Of a stretch of 50,113 bases of DNA, positions 8,464-16,206 are shown in pieces. The notes beneath the pieces are model-generated. The model did not search any database and was not told the DNA's origin. It was given only the letters and a program-made list of their open reading frames with translations. How positions within the stretch are numbered: the first letter of the stretch is position 1; every line of letters starts with the position of its first letter. The stretch is from Rhodococcus aetherivorans. GTDB taxonomy: Bacteria; Actinomycetota; Actinomycetes; Mycobacteriales; Mycobacteriaceae. The stretch lies in assembly GCF_011058165.1 (NCBI RefSeq), contig NZ_JAALEG010000043.1:1-50113 (forward strand). The letters are read 5' to 3'. The position numbers were made by a program, and so were the translations under genes.

Positions 8464-9356
8464 CCGCCGTGAAGATCGCCCTGGATCCCACCCCGTTCCA
8501 CCACTCCCACTCGCTGCTCGAACTGCCCGGGATCGTCGCCGAACTCGGCTACGACTACCTGCAACTGACCCCGCACGTGGACATGATCCCGTTCTTCAAC
8601 CACCCGAAGGCGGACGACGCGCTGGTGGCCAAGTTCCGCAAGGCGTGCGCCGACGCGGGCGTCGGCATCGCCTCCGTGCTCCCCGTGCTGCGCTGGTCCG
8701 GTCCGGACGAGGATGCGCGTGAAGCCGCGGTGCGGTACTGGAAGCGCGCCATCCAGATCACGGTCGACCTGGGTGTGAACGTGATGAACACCGAATTCTC
8801 AGGCCGGCCGGAGAAGGCCGAGGAGTCCGAGCGGGCGTTCTACCGGTCGATGGAGGAACTCGTCCCGATCATCGAACGCGAGGGCATCGACGTCCGGATC
8901 GACCCGCACCCGGACGACTTCGTGGAGGACGGACTGGCCGCCATCCGGATGATCCGCGGTATCAATTCGAAGAACTTCGGACTGGTGTACGTCGCCTGCC
9001 ACACCTATCACATGGGCGGCAACATGCTGGAGATCATGCGGACCGCCGGCGACATGCTCCGCCTGGTGCACGTCGCGGACACGATGGACCATCACGCCTC
9101 GCACGGCCTTCGCTACATCACCAATCCCCCCGGCAACGCGGTCCGTGTCCAGCAGCACCTGCAGATCGGCGACGGCGACGTCGACTGGGACGAGTTCTTC
9201 GGGGGCCTCGCCGAGATCGGCTTCTACGACCGCGACGACACCGTGATGGCGTCGAGCGTGTTCGCGGAGAACGAGAACGCCCACGATGTCTCCCGCTACC
9301 AGCTGAAGACCATGAGCGACTACGTCGCCAAGTACAGGAACCAGGATTCTCGATGA
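8460..9356 (+). CDS. iolH: Inositol catabolism TIM-barrel protein IolH
   Basis: A sugar-phosphate isomerase/epimerase-like barrel of 298 residues. It opens with KIALDPTPFHHSHSLLELP, characteristic of IolH proteins, and has metal-site candidates in RIDPHPDDF, YVACHTYHMGG, LVHVADTMDHH and SVFAENENAHD. IolH is conserved in iol operons but its exact reaction is not firmly established; an isomerase or epimerase acting on an inosose or ring-opened intermediate is likely. The GTG at 8460 overlaps the iolG stop; the GTG at 8469 is an alternative. The stop overlaps the next ATG (ATGA). Confidence 0.85.
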   Translation: MTAVKIALDPTPFHHSHSLLELPGIVAELGYDYLQLTPHVDMIPFFNHPKADDALVAKFRKACADAGVGIASVLPVLRWSGPDEDAREAAVRYWKRAIQITVDLGVNVMNTEFSGRPEKAEESERAFYRSMEELVPIIEREGIDVRIDPHPDDFVEDGLAAIRMIRGINSKNFGLVYVACHTYHMGGNMLEIMRTAGDMLRLVHVADTMDHHASHGLRYITNPPGNAVRVQQHLQIGDGDVDWDEFFGGLAEIGFYDRDDTVMASSVFAENENAHDVSRYQLKTMSDYVAKYRNQDSR

Positions 9357-10009
9357 CCGAAGCTGTTGCCACCCAGACCGTTTCCCATTGGATCAACAAC
9401 AAGCCCTACCCCGGAACCGGCACCGGCACCGCCCTGGTGACCAACCCGGCGACCGGGGAGGTCACCGCGCAGGTCGCCCTCGCCGATCTCGAGGACGCTC
9501 GCGCGGTGATCGACGCCGCGGCGGCTGCGTTCCCCACGTGGCGTGACACCTCCCTCGCCAAGCGCACCCAGATCCTGTTCCGCTTCCGGGAGCTGCTCAA
9601 CGAACGCAAGGGCGAGCTCGCCGCGCTCATCACCGCCGAGCACGGCAAGGTGCTCGACGACGCCCTCGGCGAGGTCACCCGCGGCCAGGAGGTCGTCGAG
9701 TTCGCCTGCGGTATCCCGCATCTGCTCAAGGGCGGCTTCACCGAGAACGCCTCCACCAAGGTCGACGTGTTCTCGATCCGCCAGCCTCTCGGCCCCGTCG
9801 CGATCATCGCCCCGTTCAACTTTCCGGCCATGGTCCCGATGTGGTTCTTCCCCCTCGCCACCGGCAACACCGTCATCCTCAAGCCCAGCGAGAAGGACCC
9901 GTCGCGGCGCGGGGGGTGCGAATCATCGTCGATTCCTGTCGTTCCTGCGGGGTGGAGCGGCACCCCGGGATGGAGGGAAGAGTCTGCAGATGTAATCCGA
10001 GCGGTTTAG
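9353..10009 (+). pseudogene. mmsA: Methylmalonate-semialdehyde dehydrogenase (IolA/MmsA), truncated
   Basis: The first ~183 codons are a normal MmsA/IolA N-terminus: SHWINNKPYPGTG, NPATGEVTAQVALADLEDA, TAEHGKVLDDALGEV and the Rossmann part IIAPFNFPAMVPMWFFPLA ending KPSEKDPS. Homology then stops near 9905 and is replaced by an unrelated tail (RRGGCESSSIPVV...) to a stop at 10007-10009. About 310 residues, including the catalytic Cys region and oligomerisation domain, are missing, so the product cannot be active. The intact enzyme would turn malonate semialdehyde into acetyl-CoA. The start overlaps the iolH stop. A deletion or inversion is the simplest cause; an assembly join is the alternative. 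Confidence 0.85.
9900..9926 (-). pseudogene. First codons of a lost gene facing mmsA
   Basis: On the minus strand an ATG at 9926 is preceded by AGGAA at good spacing and opens MIRTPRAAT before running into the antisense of mmsA and stopping near 9879. Upstream (10002-10068) lie two palindromic operators, as expected for a regulated promoter. This suggests a gene convergent with mmsA, perhaps a transporter, that lost everything after its first eight or nine codons in the event that cut mmsA. The fragment is too short to identify. Confidence 0.35.
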
Positions 10010-10023
10010 CACGTGCTAATCCG
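10002..10023. promoter_or_regulatory. LacI-type operator palindrome
   Basis: TTAGCACGTGCTAA (10006-10019) is a perfect palindrome with the central CG and flanks of LacI-family operators. The symmetry extends through a T/T mismatch to CGG/CCG at the ends (22 bp overall). It lies about 80 bases upstream of the minus-strand start at 9926. No LacI-family gene is present in the window, so the regulator is elsewhere or was lost with the deleted DNA. Confidence 0.6.
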
Positions 10024-10052
10024 TAGTGACGACCCTCACACATCGCCCCGGT

Positions 10053-10068
10053 ATATGTCAAGACATAT
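10053..10068. promoter_or_regulatory. GntR-type operator matching the iol operator
   Basis: ATATGTC-AA-GACATAT is a perfect 16-bp inverted repeat sharing 13 of 16 bases with the site at 1562-1577 before iolC. It lies 127 bases upstream of the truncated minus-strand start at 9926. The repeat of this motif at both ends of the inositol cluster suggests that both are bound by the GntR/HutC protein at 733-1470. Confidence 0.65.
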
Positions 10069-10228
10069 GCCCATATTCATCACCCGCGCGCACAGGACAG
10101 GTCGCCGGCGCGCCCCTCGTCGCGGGGATGCGTCGGCGGCCTGTCGAAGCGCGGGGACCACTCCGCCGCCCGAACGGGCGCGGAGAAGCGCCACGACGGC
10201 CGGACCGGCGGTACCGGAAGGAAACCGG

Positions 10229-10885
10229 CTACGAAACGAGGTTGGCTGCAGCCCATTTCATATGGGAACGCACGGCGGCGGCCGCTTCGTCGGAGTCGCC
10301 GGTTTCGATGGCGTCGACGATGGCGCTGTGCCGTCCGACGTCCATGTTGCCGACAGCCTTTTCCAGGCCGGCGAACATGATGGACATGCGGATCGACCCT
10401 TCGAGGGACTGCCACGAGTGCATCAGTGTCTCGTTGCCGGTCAGACGGCAGAGGATGCGGTGGAAGTTCAGATCCGCCTCGATGCGCGCATCGAGATCGT
10501 GCTCGGCACGCGCCATGATGTCGAGCGCCGCGCGCAGGGTCGGGACCACGGTGGAGCGGTCGGGAAGCTCGGCGAGCTCCCGGACCGCGAGGGCTTCGAG
10601 GGCCGCGCGGACGGCGAAGATGTCACGGATCTCCTTGGCGTCGAGGTGGCGCACGTAGAGCCGGCCCCGGGCGCCGGCGGAGATCAGGCCTTCCTGCTGG
10701 AGCTGGCGCATGGCCTCGCGCAAGGTGCCGCGGCTGATCTGGAGCATCTCGGACAGCTCGGTTTCGACGAGCGGGCTGCTGGGGGCGAGGGCGCCGCTGG
10801 TGATCGCGCTGCGCAGAGCCGCGACGGCCTGCTGGCGCAAACTGGTCTTCTCCAGTCCGAGCAGCGCGGCAGGTTGTGCGGCCAT
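10229..10885 (-). CDS. GntR-family (FadR/FCD) transcriptional regulator
   Basis: A 218-residue regulator: N-terminal wHTH (about residues 10-75, LRQQAVAALRSAITSGAL, ISRGTLREAMRQLQQEGLI) and an all-helical FCD ligand domain (about 85-215) whose metal/ligand residues are suggested by ADLNFHRIL and GRHSAIVDAIETGD. The ATG at 10885 is preceded by GGAGGC. Two TGTCGACA boxes lie 30-53 bases upstream, suggesting autoregulation. Related boxes precede the transketolase/permease operon and the isomerase gene, so it probably controls the locus up to 16074. The effector is likely a sugar acid or polyol derivative, judging only by family and context. Confidence 0.87.
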   Translation of the reverse strand: MAAQPAALLGLEKTSLRQQAVAALRSAITSGALAPSSPLVETELSEMLQISRGTLREAMRQLQQEGLISAGARGRLYVRHLDAKEIRDIFAVRAALEALAVRELAELPDRSTVVPTLRAALDIMARAEHDLDARIEADLNFHRILCRLTGNETLMHSWQSLEGSIRMSIMFAGLEKAVGNMDVGRHSAIVDAIETGDSDEAAAAVRSHMKWAAANLVS

Positions 10886-10914
10886 TGATGCCTCCAGGCG
10901 GTGTCAGCGGGCGA

Positions 10915-10938
10915 CTGTCGACAGCAGTCTGTCGACAA
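10915..10938. promoter_or_regulatory. Tandem TGTCGACA operator boxes before the FCD-GntR gene
   Basis: TGTCGACA occurs at 10916-10923 and 10930-10937, 14 bases start to start. The first is extended to the perfect 10-mer CTGTCGACAG. Variants TGTCAACA and TGTTGACA occur in the divergent region at 14314-14391, giving a common TGTYRACA pattern. Confidence 0.55.
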
Positions 10939-10942
10939 TGAT

Positions 10943-10974
10943 ACGGGCCCGCGCCGGCGGCGGCGCGGGCCCGT
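10943..10974 (-). terminator. Terminator of the transketolase operon
   Basis: A perfect 13-bp GC-rich stem (10943-10955 with 10962-10974) with a 6-base loop lies 16 bases after the stop of the transketolase C-subunit gene on the minus strand and just before the FCD-GntR promoter. It separates the two units. Confidence 0.75.
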
Positions 10975-10989
10975 CCACACTGCGTCAGC

Positions 10990-11979
10990 TCAGCTCAGCT
11001 CGTCCAGGACGCGGGCGACGATGCGGTCGGTGCTCAGGCCGTAACGATCGTGCAGCGTCGGCAGGGCACCGGCGTCGAGGAAGCGGTCGGGCAGCGCGAT
11101 CGGGGTGATCTTCCGGCCCAGGCCCGCCCCGGCGGCGGCAGCGGCCACCGTTTCGAACAGCCCTCCGACGACCGTGTGATTCTCGAGGGTGACCACGAGG
11201 CGGTCCGTGTCGATCTCGGCGAGCACGGTGGCGGCGTCGAACGGTTTGATCGTCGGGGTGTGGACCACGGCGACATCGACGTTGTGCCGGGACAGCTCCT
11301 GCGCCGCCTGCAGTGCCCGCATGGTCATCAGGCCGCTGGCGACGAAGACCACGTCGTTGCCGTCGCGCAGCACCTTGGCCTTGCCGAGCTCGAAGGTGTA
11401 GTCGTACTCGTCGAGGACGGTGGCGACCTTGCCGCGCAGCAATCGCAGATAGGTCGGCCCCTCGCAGGCGGCCAGTTGTGGTACCGCCTGCTCGATGTCG
11501 ACCGAGTCGCACGGGTCGACGATCGTCAGGTTGGGCATGCCCCGGAAGATGGCGATGTCCTCGGTGGCCTGGTGGCTCGGGCCGTAGCCGGTGGTCAGGC
11601 CGGGCAGGCCGCCGACGATGTTGACGTTGAGGTTCGGTTCGGCGATGTCCAGGCACAGGAAGTCGTAGGCGCGACGGGCGGCGAACACCGAGTAGGTCGA
11701 GGCGAACGGCACCAGTCCGGTTTCGGCCATGCCGGCGGCGGCGCCGAGCAGCAGCTGCTCGGCCATGCCCATCTGGAAGAAGCGGTCCGGGAACGCCTCG
11801 GCGAAGATGTGCATGTCGGTGTACTTGGCCAGATCCGCGGACAGTCCGACGATCTTGTCGTTCTCCCGTGCCGCCGCGACCAGTGCGTGGCCGAACGGCG
11901 CGGCGGTCGTCTTCTGGCCGGGGTCGACGAAGGAGGCGATCATCGCCGACGTCTTGAGCTTGGGGGCGGTGGTGGTCAT
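10990..11979 (-). CDS. Transketolase, C-terminal subunit (split enzyme)
   Basis: 329 residues corresponding to the Pyr and C-terminal domains of transketolase. Visible are VGLSADLAKYTDMHIFAEAF, the catalytic Glu in FFQMGMAEQLLLGAAAGMA (about residue 70), ASTYSVFAARRAYDFL, GLTTGYGPSHQATEDIAIFRG and a transketolase C-domain with VVTLENHTVVGGLFE. The ATG at 11979 overlaps the stop of the N-subunit gene by 4 bases, so the halves are translationally coupled and should form an alpha2beta2 enzyme. Split transketolases are usually not the housekeeping pentose-phosphate enzyme but pathway-specific ones. Confidence 0.9.
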   Translation of the reverse strand: MTTTAPKLKTSAMIASFVDPGQKTTAAPFGHALVAAARENDKIVGLSADLAKYTDMHIFAEAFPDRFFQMGMAEQLLLGAAAGMAETGLVPFASTYSVFAARRAYDFLCLDIAEPNLNVNIVGGLPGLTTGYGPSHQATEDIAIFRGMPNLTIVDPCDSVDIEQAVPQLAACEGPTYLRLLRGKVATVLDEYDYTFELGKAKVLRDGNDVVFVASGLMTMRALQAAQELSRHNVDVAVVHTPTIKPFDAATVLAEIDTDRLVVTLENHTVVGGLFETVAAAAAGAGLGRKITPIALPDRFLDAGALPTLHDRYGLSTDRIVARVLDELS

Positions 11980-12860
11980 CGAGCATCCTCGAGGTCGTAT
12001 CCGGCGGTCAACTGGTCGCGGCAGATCTGCCATTCGTGCTCGTCGATGCGCATGAAGTGGGCCTTCTCCCTGGTCTCCAGCAACGGCACGCCCTTGCCGA
12101 CTCGCGTGTCGCACAGGACGACCGCCGGCGCGCCGCGCACGGCGGCACCGGCCGCGGCCTCGTCGAAGGCGCCGAGCAGGGCGCCGGTGTCGTTGCCGTC
12201 GACGCGGTAGGTGCGCCAGCCGCAGGCGGTCCACTTGTCGTGCACGGGTTCGGTGCTCAGTACCCCGGCGGTCGGGCCGTCGGCCTGCAGGGCGTTGATG
12301 TCGACCATCGCGATCAGGTTGCCGAGCTGGTGGTGGTGCGCGCTCATCGCCGCTTCCCAGGTCGAACCTTCGTCGAGCTCACCGTCGGACAGGAAGTTGA
12401 ACACCCGTGCCTGCGAGTCCTGGTGGCGCAGACCCAGGGCCATTCCCACGGCGATGGGGAGACCGTGCCCGAGCGAGCCTCCGGAGATCTCCATGCCGGG
12501 GGTGTAGGTCGACATACCCGACATCGGGAGGCGGGAATCGTCCGAGCCGTACGTCAGCAGTTCGTCGCGGGGAACGATCCCGGCCTCGGCGAGCGCTGCG
12601 TACAGGCCGATGGCGTAGTGGCCGGTCGAGAGCAGGAACCGGTCGCGGCCGGCCCAGTCCGGGTCGTCGGCACGGAACCGGAGGTGCTCCGCGTAGACGG
12701 TGGCCAGGATGTCGGCCGCGCCGAGGGCCTGTCCGACGTAGCCCTGGCCCTGTTCCTGGCCCATGTCGAGCACATTGTGCCTGAGACGGTAGGCGAACTC
12801 GTCGACGGCGGCGAGGCGGCGGTCGCGATGGACGGCGCCGGCGTGCGCAGTGGTGGTCAC
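11976..12860 (-). CDS. Transketolase, N-terminal subunit (split enzyme)
   Basis: 294 residues forming the ThDP-binding PP domain: RLRHNVLDMGQEQGQGYVGQ, RDRFLLSTGHYAIGLYAALA, MEISGGSLGHGLPIAVGMALG and the ThDP motif FLSDGELDEGSTWEA...DINALQADG. The second-half motifs are on the adjacent gene. GTG start at 12860 with AAGGAA upstream; it overlaps the permease stop by 4 bases. Cargo inferred: transfer of a two-carbon ketol unit from the sugar imported by the adjacent permease. No sugar kinase lies nearby, so the substrate is either phosphorylated elsewhere or used unphosphorylated. Confidence 0.9.
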   Translation of the reverse strand: MTTTAHAGAVHRDRRLAAVDEFAYRLRHNVLDMGQEQGQGYVGQALGAADILATVYAEHLRFRADDPDWAGRDRFLLSTGHYAIGLYAALAEAGIVPRDELLTYGSDDSRLPMSGMSTYTPGMEISGGSLGHGLPIAVGMALGLRHQDSQARVFNFLSDGELDEGSTWEAAMSAHHHQLGNLIAMVDINALQADGPTAGVLSTEPVHDKWTACGWRTYRVDGNDTGALLGAFDEAAAGAAVRGAPAVVLCDTRVGKGVPLLETREKAHFMRIDEHEWQICRDQLTAGYDLEDAR

Positions 12861-14257
12861 AGCAGTTCCTTTTCCTTGGTGCTCGATGCCGTCCCGGACC
12901 GGTGGCGCAGCGTTGCGCCGCCGGGGCCGGAGGCGTGTTCTTCTGAGCGGGTGGCCTCGTCGGCGAGGCGACGTTCGGCCGCACCCCAGGTCTCCCGGGT
13001 GAGCAGGGCGGTGATCAAGCCGATCAGCCCGAAGGCACTGAACAGCAGGGCCGGGCCGACCCAGCCGAGAGAGACGTAGAGCAGGGTGGTGACGAACGGG
13101 GTGAAGCCGGAGACCATGGCCGAGATCTGGTAGGCCAGGGAGGCGCCCGACGCGCGCCGCGCCGCCTGGAACAATTCGGGGAACCAGGCACCCTGGGCGC
13201 CGGCGAGGGCGTTCTGGCACACCGCGTAGGCGATGACGATCGTGGCGACGATCAGGACGAACAGGCCGGTGTTGACCAGCAGGAACATCGGCACGCCGAA
13301 CAGGGCGGCGAAGGCGCACACGCCCAGGTACACCGGGCGCCGCCCGATGCGGTCCGTCAGGGCGGCCCAGGCGAAGGTGGCGACGATGCCGATCGCGGAG
13401 GCGACGCACAGCGCCAGGAGCGTTTCGGATTTTCCGGCCAGGTCGTTGGTGTGCAGGTAGGAGATCATGTAGGTGATCGAGACGGCGTATCCGGCGGTTT
13501 CGGCGACCCGCAGCCCGATGCCGCGCAGGATGTCGCGCCAGTCCTTCCTGATCGACTCGAGCACCGGGGACGCGGCGATCTCGCCGCTGTCCTTGACGTC
13601 TTCGAAGACCGGCGACTCGGGCACCTTGGACCGGATGATCAGGCCCACGGCAACCAGGACGATGCTGGCGAGGAACGGTACGCGCCACGCCCAGTCACCG
13701 TCGAGGTGCACGCTGAAGAGAAAGACGAGATTCGCCAGCAGCAGTCCGACCGGGAAGCCGGCCTGGACGATGCCGGTGTAGCGGCCCTTGGCCTTCCAGG
13801 GGGCGTGTTCGTAGCTCATCAGGATCGCCCCGCCCCACTCGGCGCCGAAGGCCAGACCCTGGACGATCCGCACCGTCACCAGCAGGGCCGGGGCGACGAG
13901 TCCGACCTGGGTGTAGGTCGGTAGCAGGCCGATCGCGAACGTGGCCAGGCCCATGACGATGAGGGAGGCGACCAGGACGGGCTTGCGCCCGATCCTGTCC
14001 CCGAGGTGTCCGCCGAGGATGCCGCCGAGGGGCCTGGCCGCGAATCCGACACCGAGGGTGGCGAAGGCGGCGAGGGTACCGATGACCGGATCGCCGCTGG
14101 GAAAGAAGGCGGTACCGAAGTACAGGGCAGCGGCGGTGCCGAAGCCGATGAAGTCGTAGGTCTCGATGACCGCCCCTACCGAGGAGCCGATCGCGACGCG
14201 TTTCGCGTCTTTCGTGCCGTGGACGGGACCACGCATCCGGAGAGCATCGGTGCTCAT
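12857..14257 (-). CDS. MHS-type MFS permease (sugar, polyol or organic-acid:H+ symporter)
   Basis: 466 residues with about 12 membrane segments and the metabolite:H+ symporter signatures: GAVIETYDFIGFGTAAALYFG at TM1, RPLGGILGGHLGDRIGRKPVL after TM2, RIVQGLAFGAEWGGAILMSYEHAP around TM4 and TDRIGRRPVYLG in the second half. ATG 14257 is chosen because GAGGAG is 6 bases upstream; an ATG at 14263 touches that site. It is the first gene of a three-gene operon with the split transketolase. Family members carry shikimate, dicarboxylates, betaine and similar compounds, so the substrate is open. Confidence 0.88.
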   Translation of the reverse strand: MSTDALRMRGPVHGTKDAKRVAIGSSVGAVIETYDFIGFGTAAALYFGTAFFPSGDPVIGTLAAFATLGVGFAARPLGGILGGHLGDRIGRKPVLVASLIVMGLATFAIGLLPTYTQVGLVAPALLVTVRIVQGLAFGAEWGGAILMSYEHAPWKAKGRYTGIVQAGFPVGLLLANLVFLFSVHLDGDWAWRVPFLASIVLVAVGLIIRSKVPESPVFEDVKDSGEIAASPVLESIRKDWRDILRGIGLRVAETAGYAVSITYMISYLHTNDLAGKSETLLALCVASAIGIVATFAWAALTDRIGRRPVYLGVCAFAALFGVPMFLLVNTGLFVLIVATIVIAYAVCQNALAGAQGAWFPELFQAARRASGASLAYQISAMVSGFTPFVTTLLYVSLGWVGPALLFSAFGLIGLITALLTRETWGAAERRLADEATRSEEHASGPGGATLRHRSGTASSTKEKELL

Positions 14258-14313
14258 GAACATCTCCTCTTCGAACCGGGAGGACCGGTGGGGATCGGGC
14301 AGTGGATGTCGAC

Positions 14314-14391
14314 TGTCAACAGTGTGCACCGAGTGTGACCGCCGCCACCAGCCCCTGTCAACCGTCAATCTTCGACCGTTGACTGTTGACA
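14314..14391. promoter_or_regulatory. Divergent operator region with TGTYRACA boxes and a large inverted repeat
   Basis: TGTCAACA lies at 14314-14321 and TGTTGACA at 14384-14391. Between them, 14356-14368 and 14379-14391 form a 13-bp inverted repeat with one mismatch (TGTCAACCGTCAA against TTGACTGTTGACA) around a 10-base centre. The region separates the minus-strand permease operon from the plus-strand isomerase gene, so one regulator could control both. The box type matches those before the FCD-GntR gene. Confidence 0.6.
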
Positions 14392-14443
14392 GTGAATCGT
14401 TCTACCGTGGTCCCCATCACCCCGCTTCCTCGAAGGAGTTCTC

Positions 14444-15268
14444 GTGGTCCACGACCGGCTCGGCTGCTCGTCGATCAGCTTCCGTCACCTCGGGCTGAGC
14501 GACGCGCTCTCCACCATCGCCGAACTCGGGTTCGCCGAAATCGATCTCGGAGCCCTGCCGGGAGTGTGCGACCACGTCCCCTTCGGGCTCGACACCGCCG
14601 GCGTCGAACAGGTGACCAAGGAGGTGGCCGCGTCGGGCCTGCGCGTGCGCAGCGTCAACGGCGACATCGGCGACCTCAACCTGCCCCTGACCCCGGCACA
14701 GCGCGACGAGCGGAGACGTCACCTCGATCGGCTGCTCACCCTCACCGCCGGTGTCGGGGCCCGGGCGCTGGTCCTGCCGTGCGGAGCCCTCGACCACACC
14801 CCGGTCCGGTCATTGGACGAGGACCTCGATGCCGTTGCCGCCCAATTGGAGTGGGCAGCCGACACGGCCCACACGTTCGGCGTGGCCCTGTGGACCGAGT
14901 CGTTGCACGTGTACCGGTTGTGCTGCGACACCGCACGTGCCGCGCAACTGACCGCCCGACTCTCCCCCGAGATCGGGATCGTGATGGACTTCAGCCACAT
15001 CGTCGCTTCCGGCGGCGACCCGGTCGGCTTCGTCGGCCTGTTCGGCCATCGCATCACCCATGTGCACCTGCGCGATGCCGTCCCGGGGAACATCAATCTC
15101 GGCATCGGCAACGGCGCCGCCGATTTCGCCGCCGGCATCGACGCCCTCACCGCCTTCGGATACGCGGGCCACTTCAGCCTCGAACTCGAAACCCGCGACA
15201 TCACCGACGCGCAGCGCCCCGCCGGCACCGCGGAGGCGGCCCGCCTCATCTCCCCCCTCATTCCCTGA
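14444..15268 (+). CDS. Sugar phosphate isomerase/epimerase-like TIM barrel (AP endonuclease 2 fold)
   Basis: A 274-residue barrel of the xylose-isomerase-like family. It starts with LGCSSISFRHLGLSDALSTI and shows metal-binding positions in the usual places: ALWTESLHVYRL (Glu), IVMDFSHIVASGGDP (Asp/His), THVHLRDAVPGNINLGIGNG (His) and FSLELETRD (Glu). Members isomerise or epimerise keto-sugars or inososes. GTG start with AAGGAG 5 bases upstream. It is the first gene of a two-gene unit with the SDR, divergent from the transketolase operon. Substrate not identifiable. Confidence 0.82.
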   Translation: MVHDRLGCSSISFRHLGLSDALSTIAELGFAEIDLGALPGVCDHVPFGLDTAGVEQVTKEVAASGLRVRSVNGDIGDLNLPLTPAQRDERRRHLDRLLTLTAGVGARALVLPCGALDHTPVRSLDEDLDAVAAQLEWAADTAHTFGVALWTESLHVYRLCCDTARAAQLTARLSPEIGIVMDFSHIVASGGDPVGFVGLFGHRITHVHLRDAVPGNINLGIGNGAADFAAGIDALTAFGYAGHFSLELETRDITDAQRPAGTAEAARLISPLIP

Positions 15269-15300
15269 CCCAGCCATCAACAGCCATCGAGGAGAAACCC

Positions 15301-16074
15301 ATGTCTTCCACCCAGCGCACCGCCGTCGTCACCGGCGCCACCTCCGAGCGCGGCATCGGCATCGCCACCGCCCGCCGCTACGCCGAAGACGGCTGGGCCG
15401 TCGTCGTCCTCGACCTGGACGGTGAAAAGTCCGCCAAGGTCGCCGCGGAGATCGGCAGCGACTACTCCGTCCCGGCGTTCGGCCACGACATCGACGTCGC
15501 CGACGAGGCCTCCGTCCAGCGCGCGCACGACGCCGTCGCCGCCGAAGTCGCCGCAGGAACCCTCCCGCCCGTCGGGGCCCTCGCCAACATCGCGGGCATC
15601 ACGTCACCGGTGCCGTTCCTCGACACCACCCTCGAACTGTGGAACAAGGTCATGGCCGTCAACGCCACCGGCACCTACCTGGTGACCCGCGCCTTCCTGC
15701 CGGCGATGATCGACAACGGCTGGGGCCGGATCGTCAACATGTCGTCCGTCTCCGCCCAGCGCGGCGGCGGCGTCTTCGGCAAGGTCCCCTACTCCTCCGC
15801 CAAGGCCGCCGTCCTCGGCTTCACCAAGTCCCTCGCCCGCGAACTCGGAGACACCGGAGTGACCGTCAACGCCGTCACCCCCGGAGCGGTCGACACCGGC
15901 ATCCGGGTGGGCAGCACCCCCGAGCAGGAAGCCGCCATCTGCCGCGACATCCCGCTCGGCCGCACCGCCGGCACCCGCGAAGTGGCCTCGGTCATCACGT
16001 TCCTCTCCTCCGAGGACGCCGCATACCTCACCGGCACCACCGTCGACATCAACGGCGGCAGCCACATGCACTGA
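15301..16074 (+). CDS. Short-chain dehydrogenase/reductase
   Basis: A classical SDR of 257 residues: cofactor motif VVTGATSERGIG (the usual TGxxxGIG), acidic DLDG after beta-2 suggesting NAD(H), LANIAGITSPVPF in the NNAG position, catalytic Ser in IVNMSSVSAQ, YSSAK with the Tyr/Lys pair, and VTPGAVDTGI. GGAGAAACCC precedes the ATG. It is 32 bases after the isomerase gene in the same operon. Probably oxidises a polyol or reduces a keto-sugar feeding the neighbouring split transketolase; this is inference from context. Confidence 0.87.
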   Translation: MSSTQRTAVVTGATSERGIGIATARRYAEDGWAVVVLDLDGEKSAKVAAEIGSDYSVPAFGHDIDVADEASVQRAHDAVAAEVAAGTLPPVGALANIAGITSPVPFLDTTLELWNKVMAVNATGTYLVTRAFLPAMIDNGWGRIVNMSSVSAQRGGGVFGKVPYSSAKAAVLGFTKSLARELGDTGVTVNAVTPGAVDTGIRVGSTPEQEAAICRDIPLGRTAGTREVASVITFLSSEDAAYLTGTTVDINGGSHMH

Positions 16075-16206
16075 CCGCCGGGATCCGTGCCCGGACAGGT
16101 TCACAACTACCGACAGACACGGCCCCGCACCTCCTCACCGCGCACGCGGCAGGGAGACCGTGCACTCACACGACAGTGCGGTGTCGACTCGCACCCACCG
16201 ACGACC

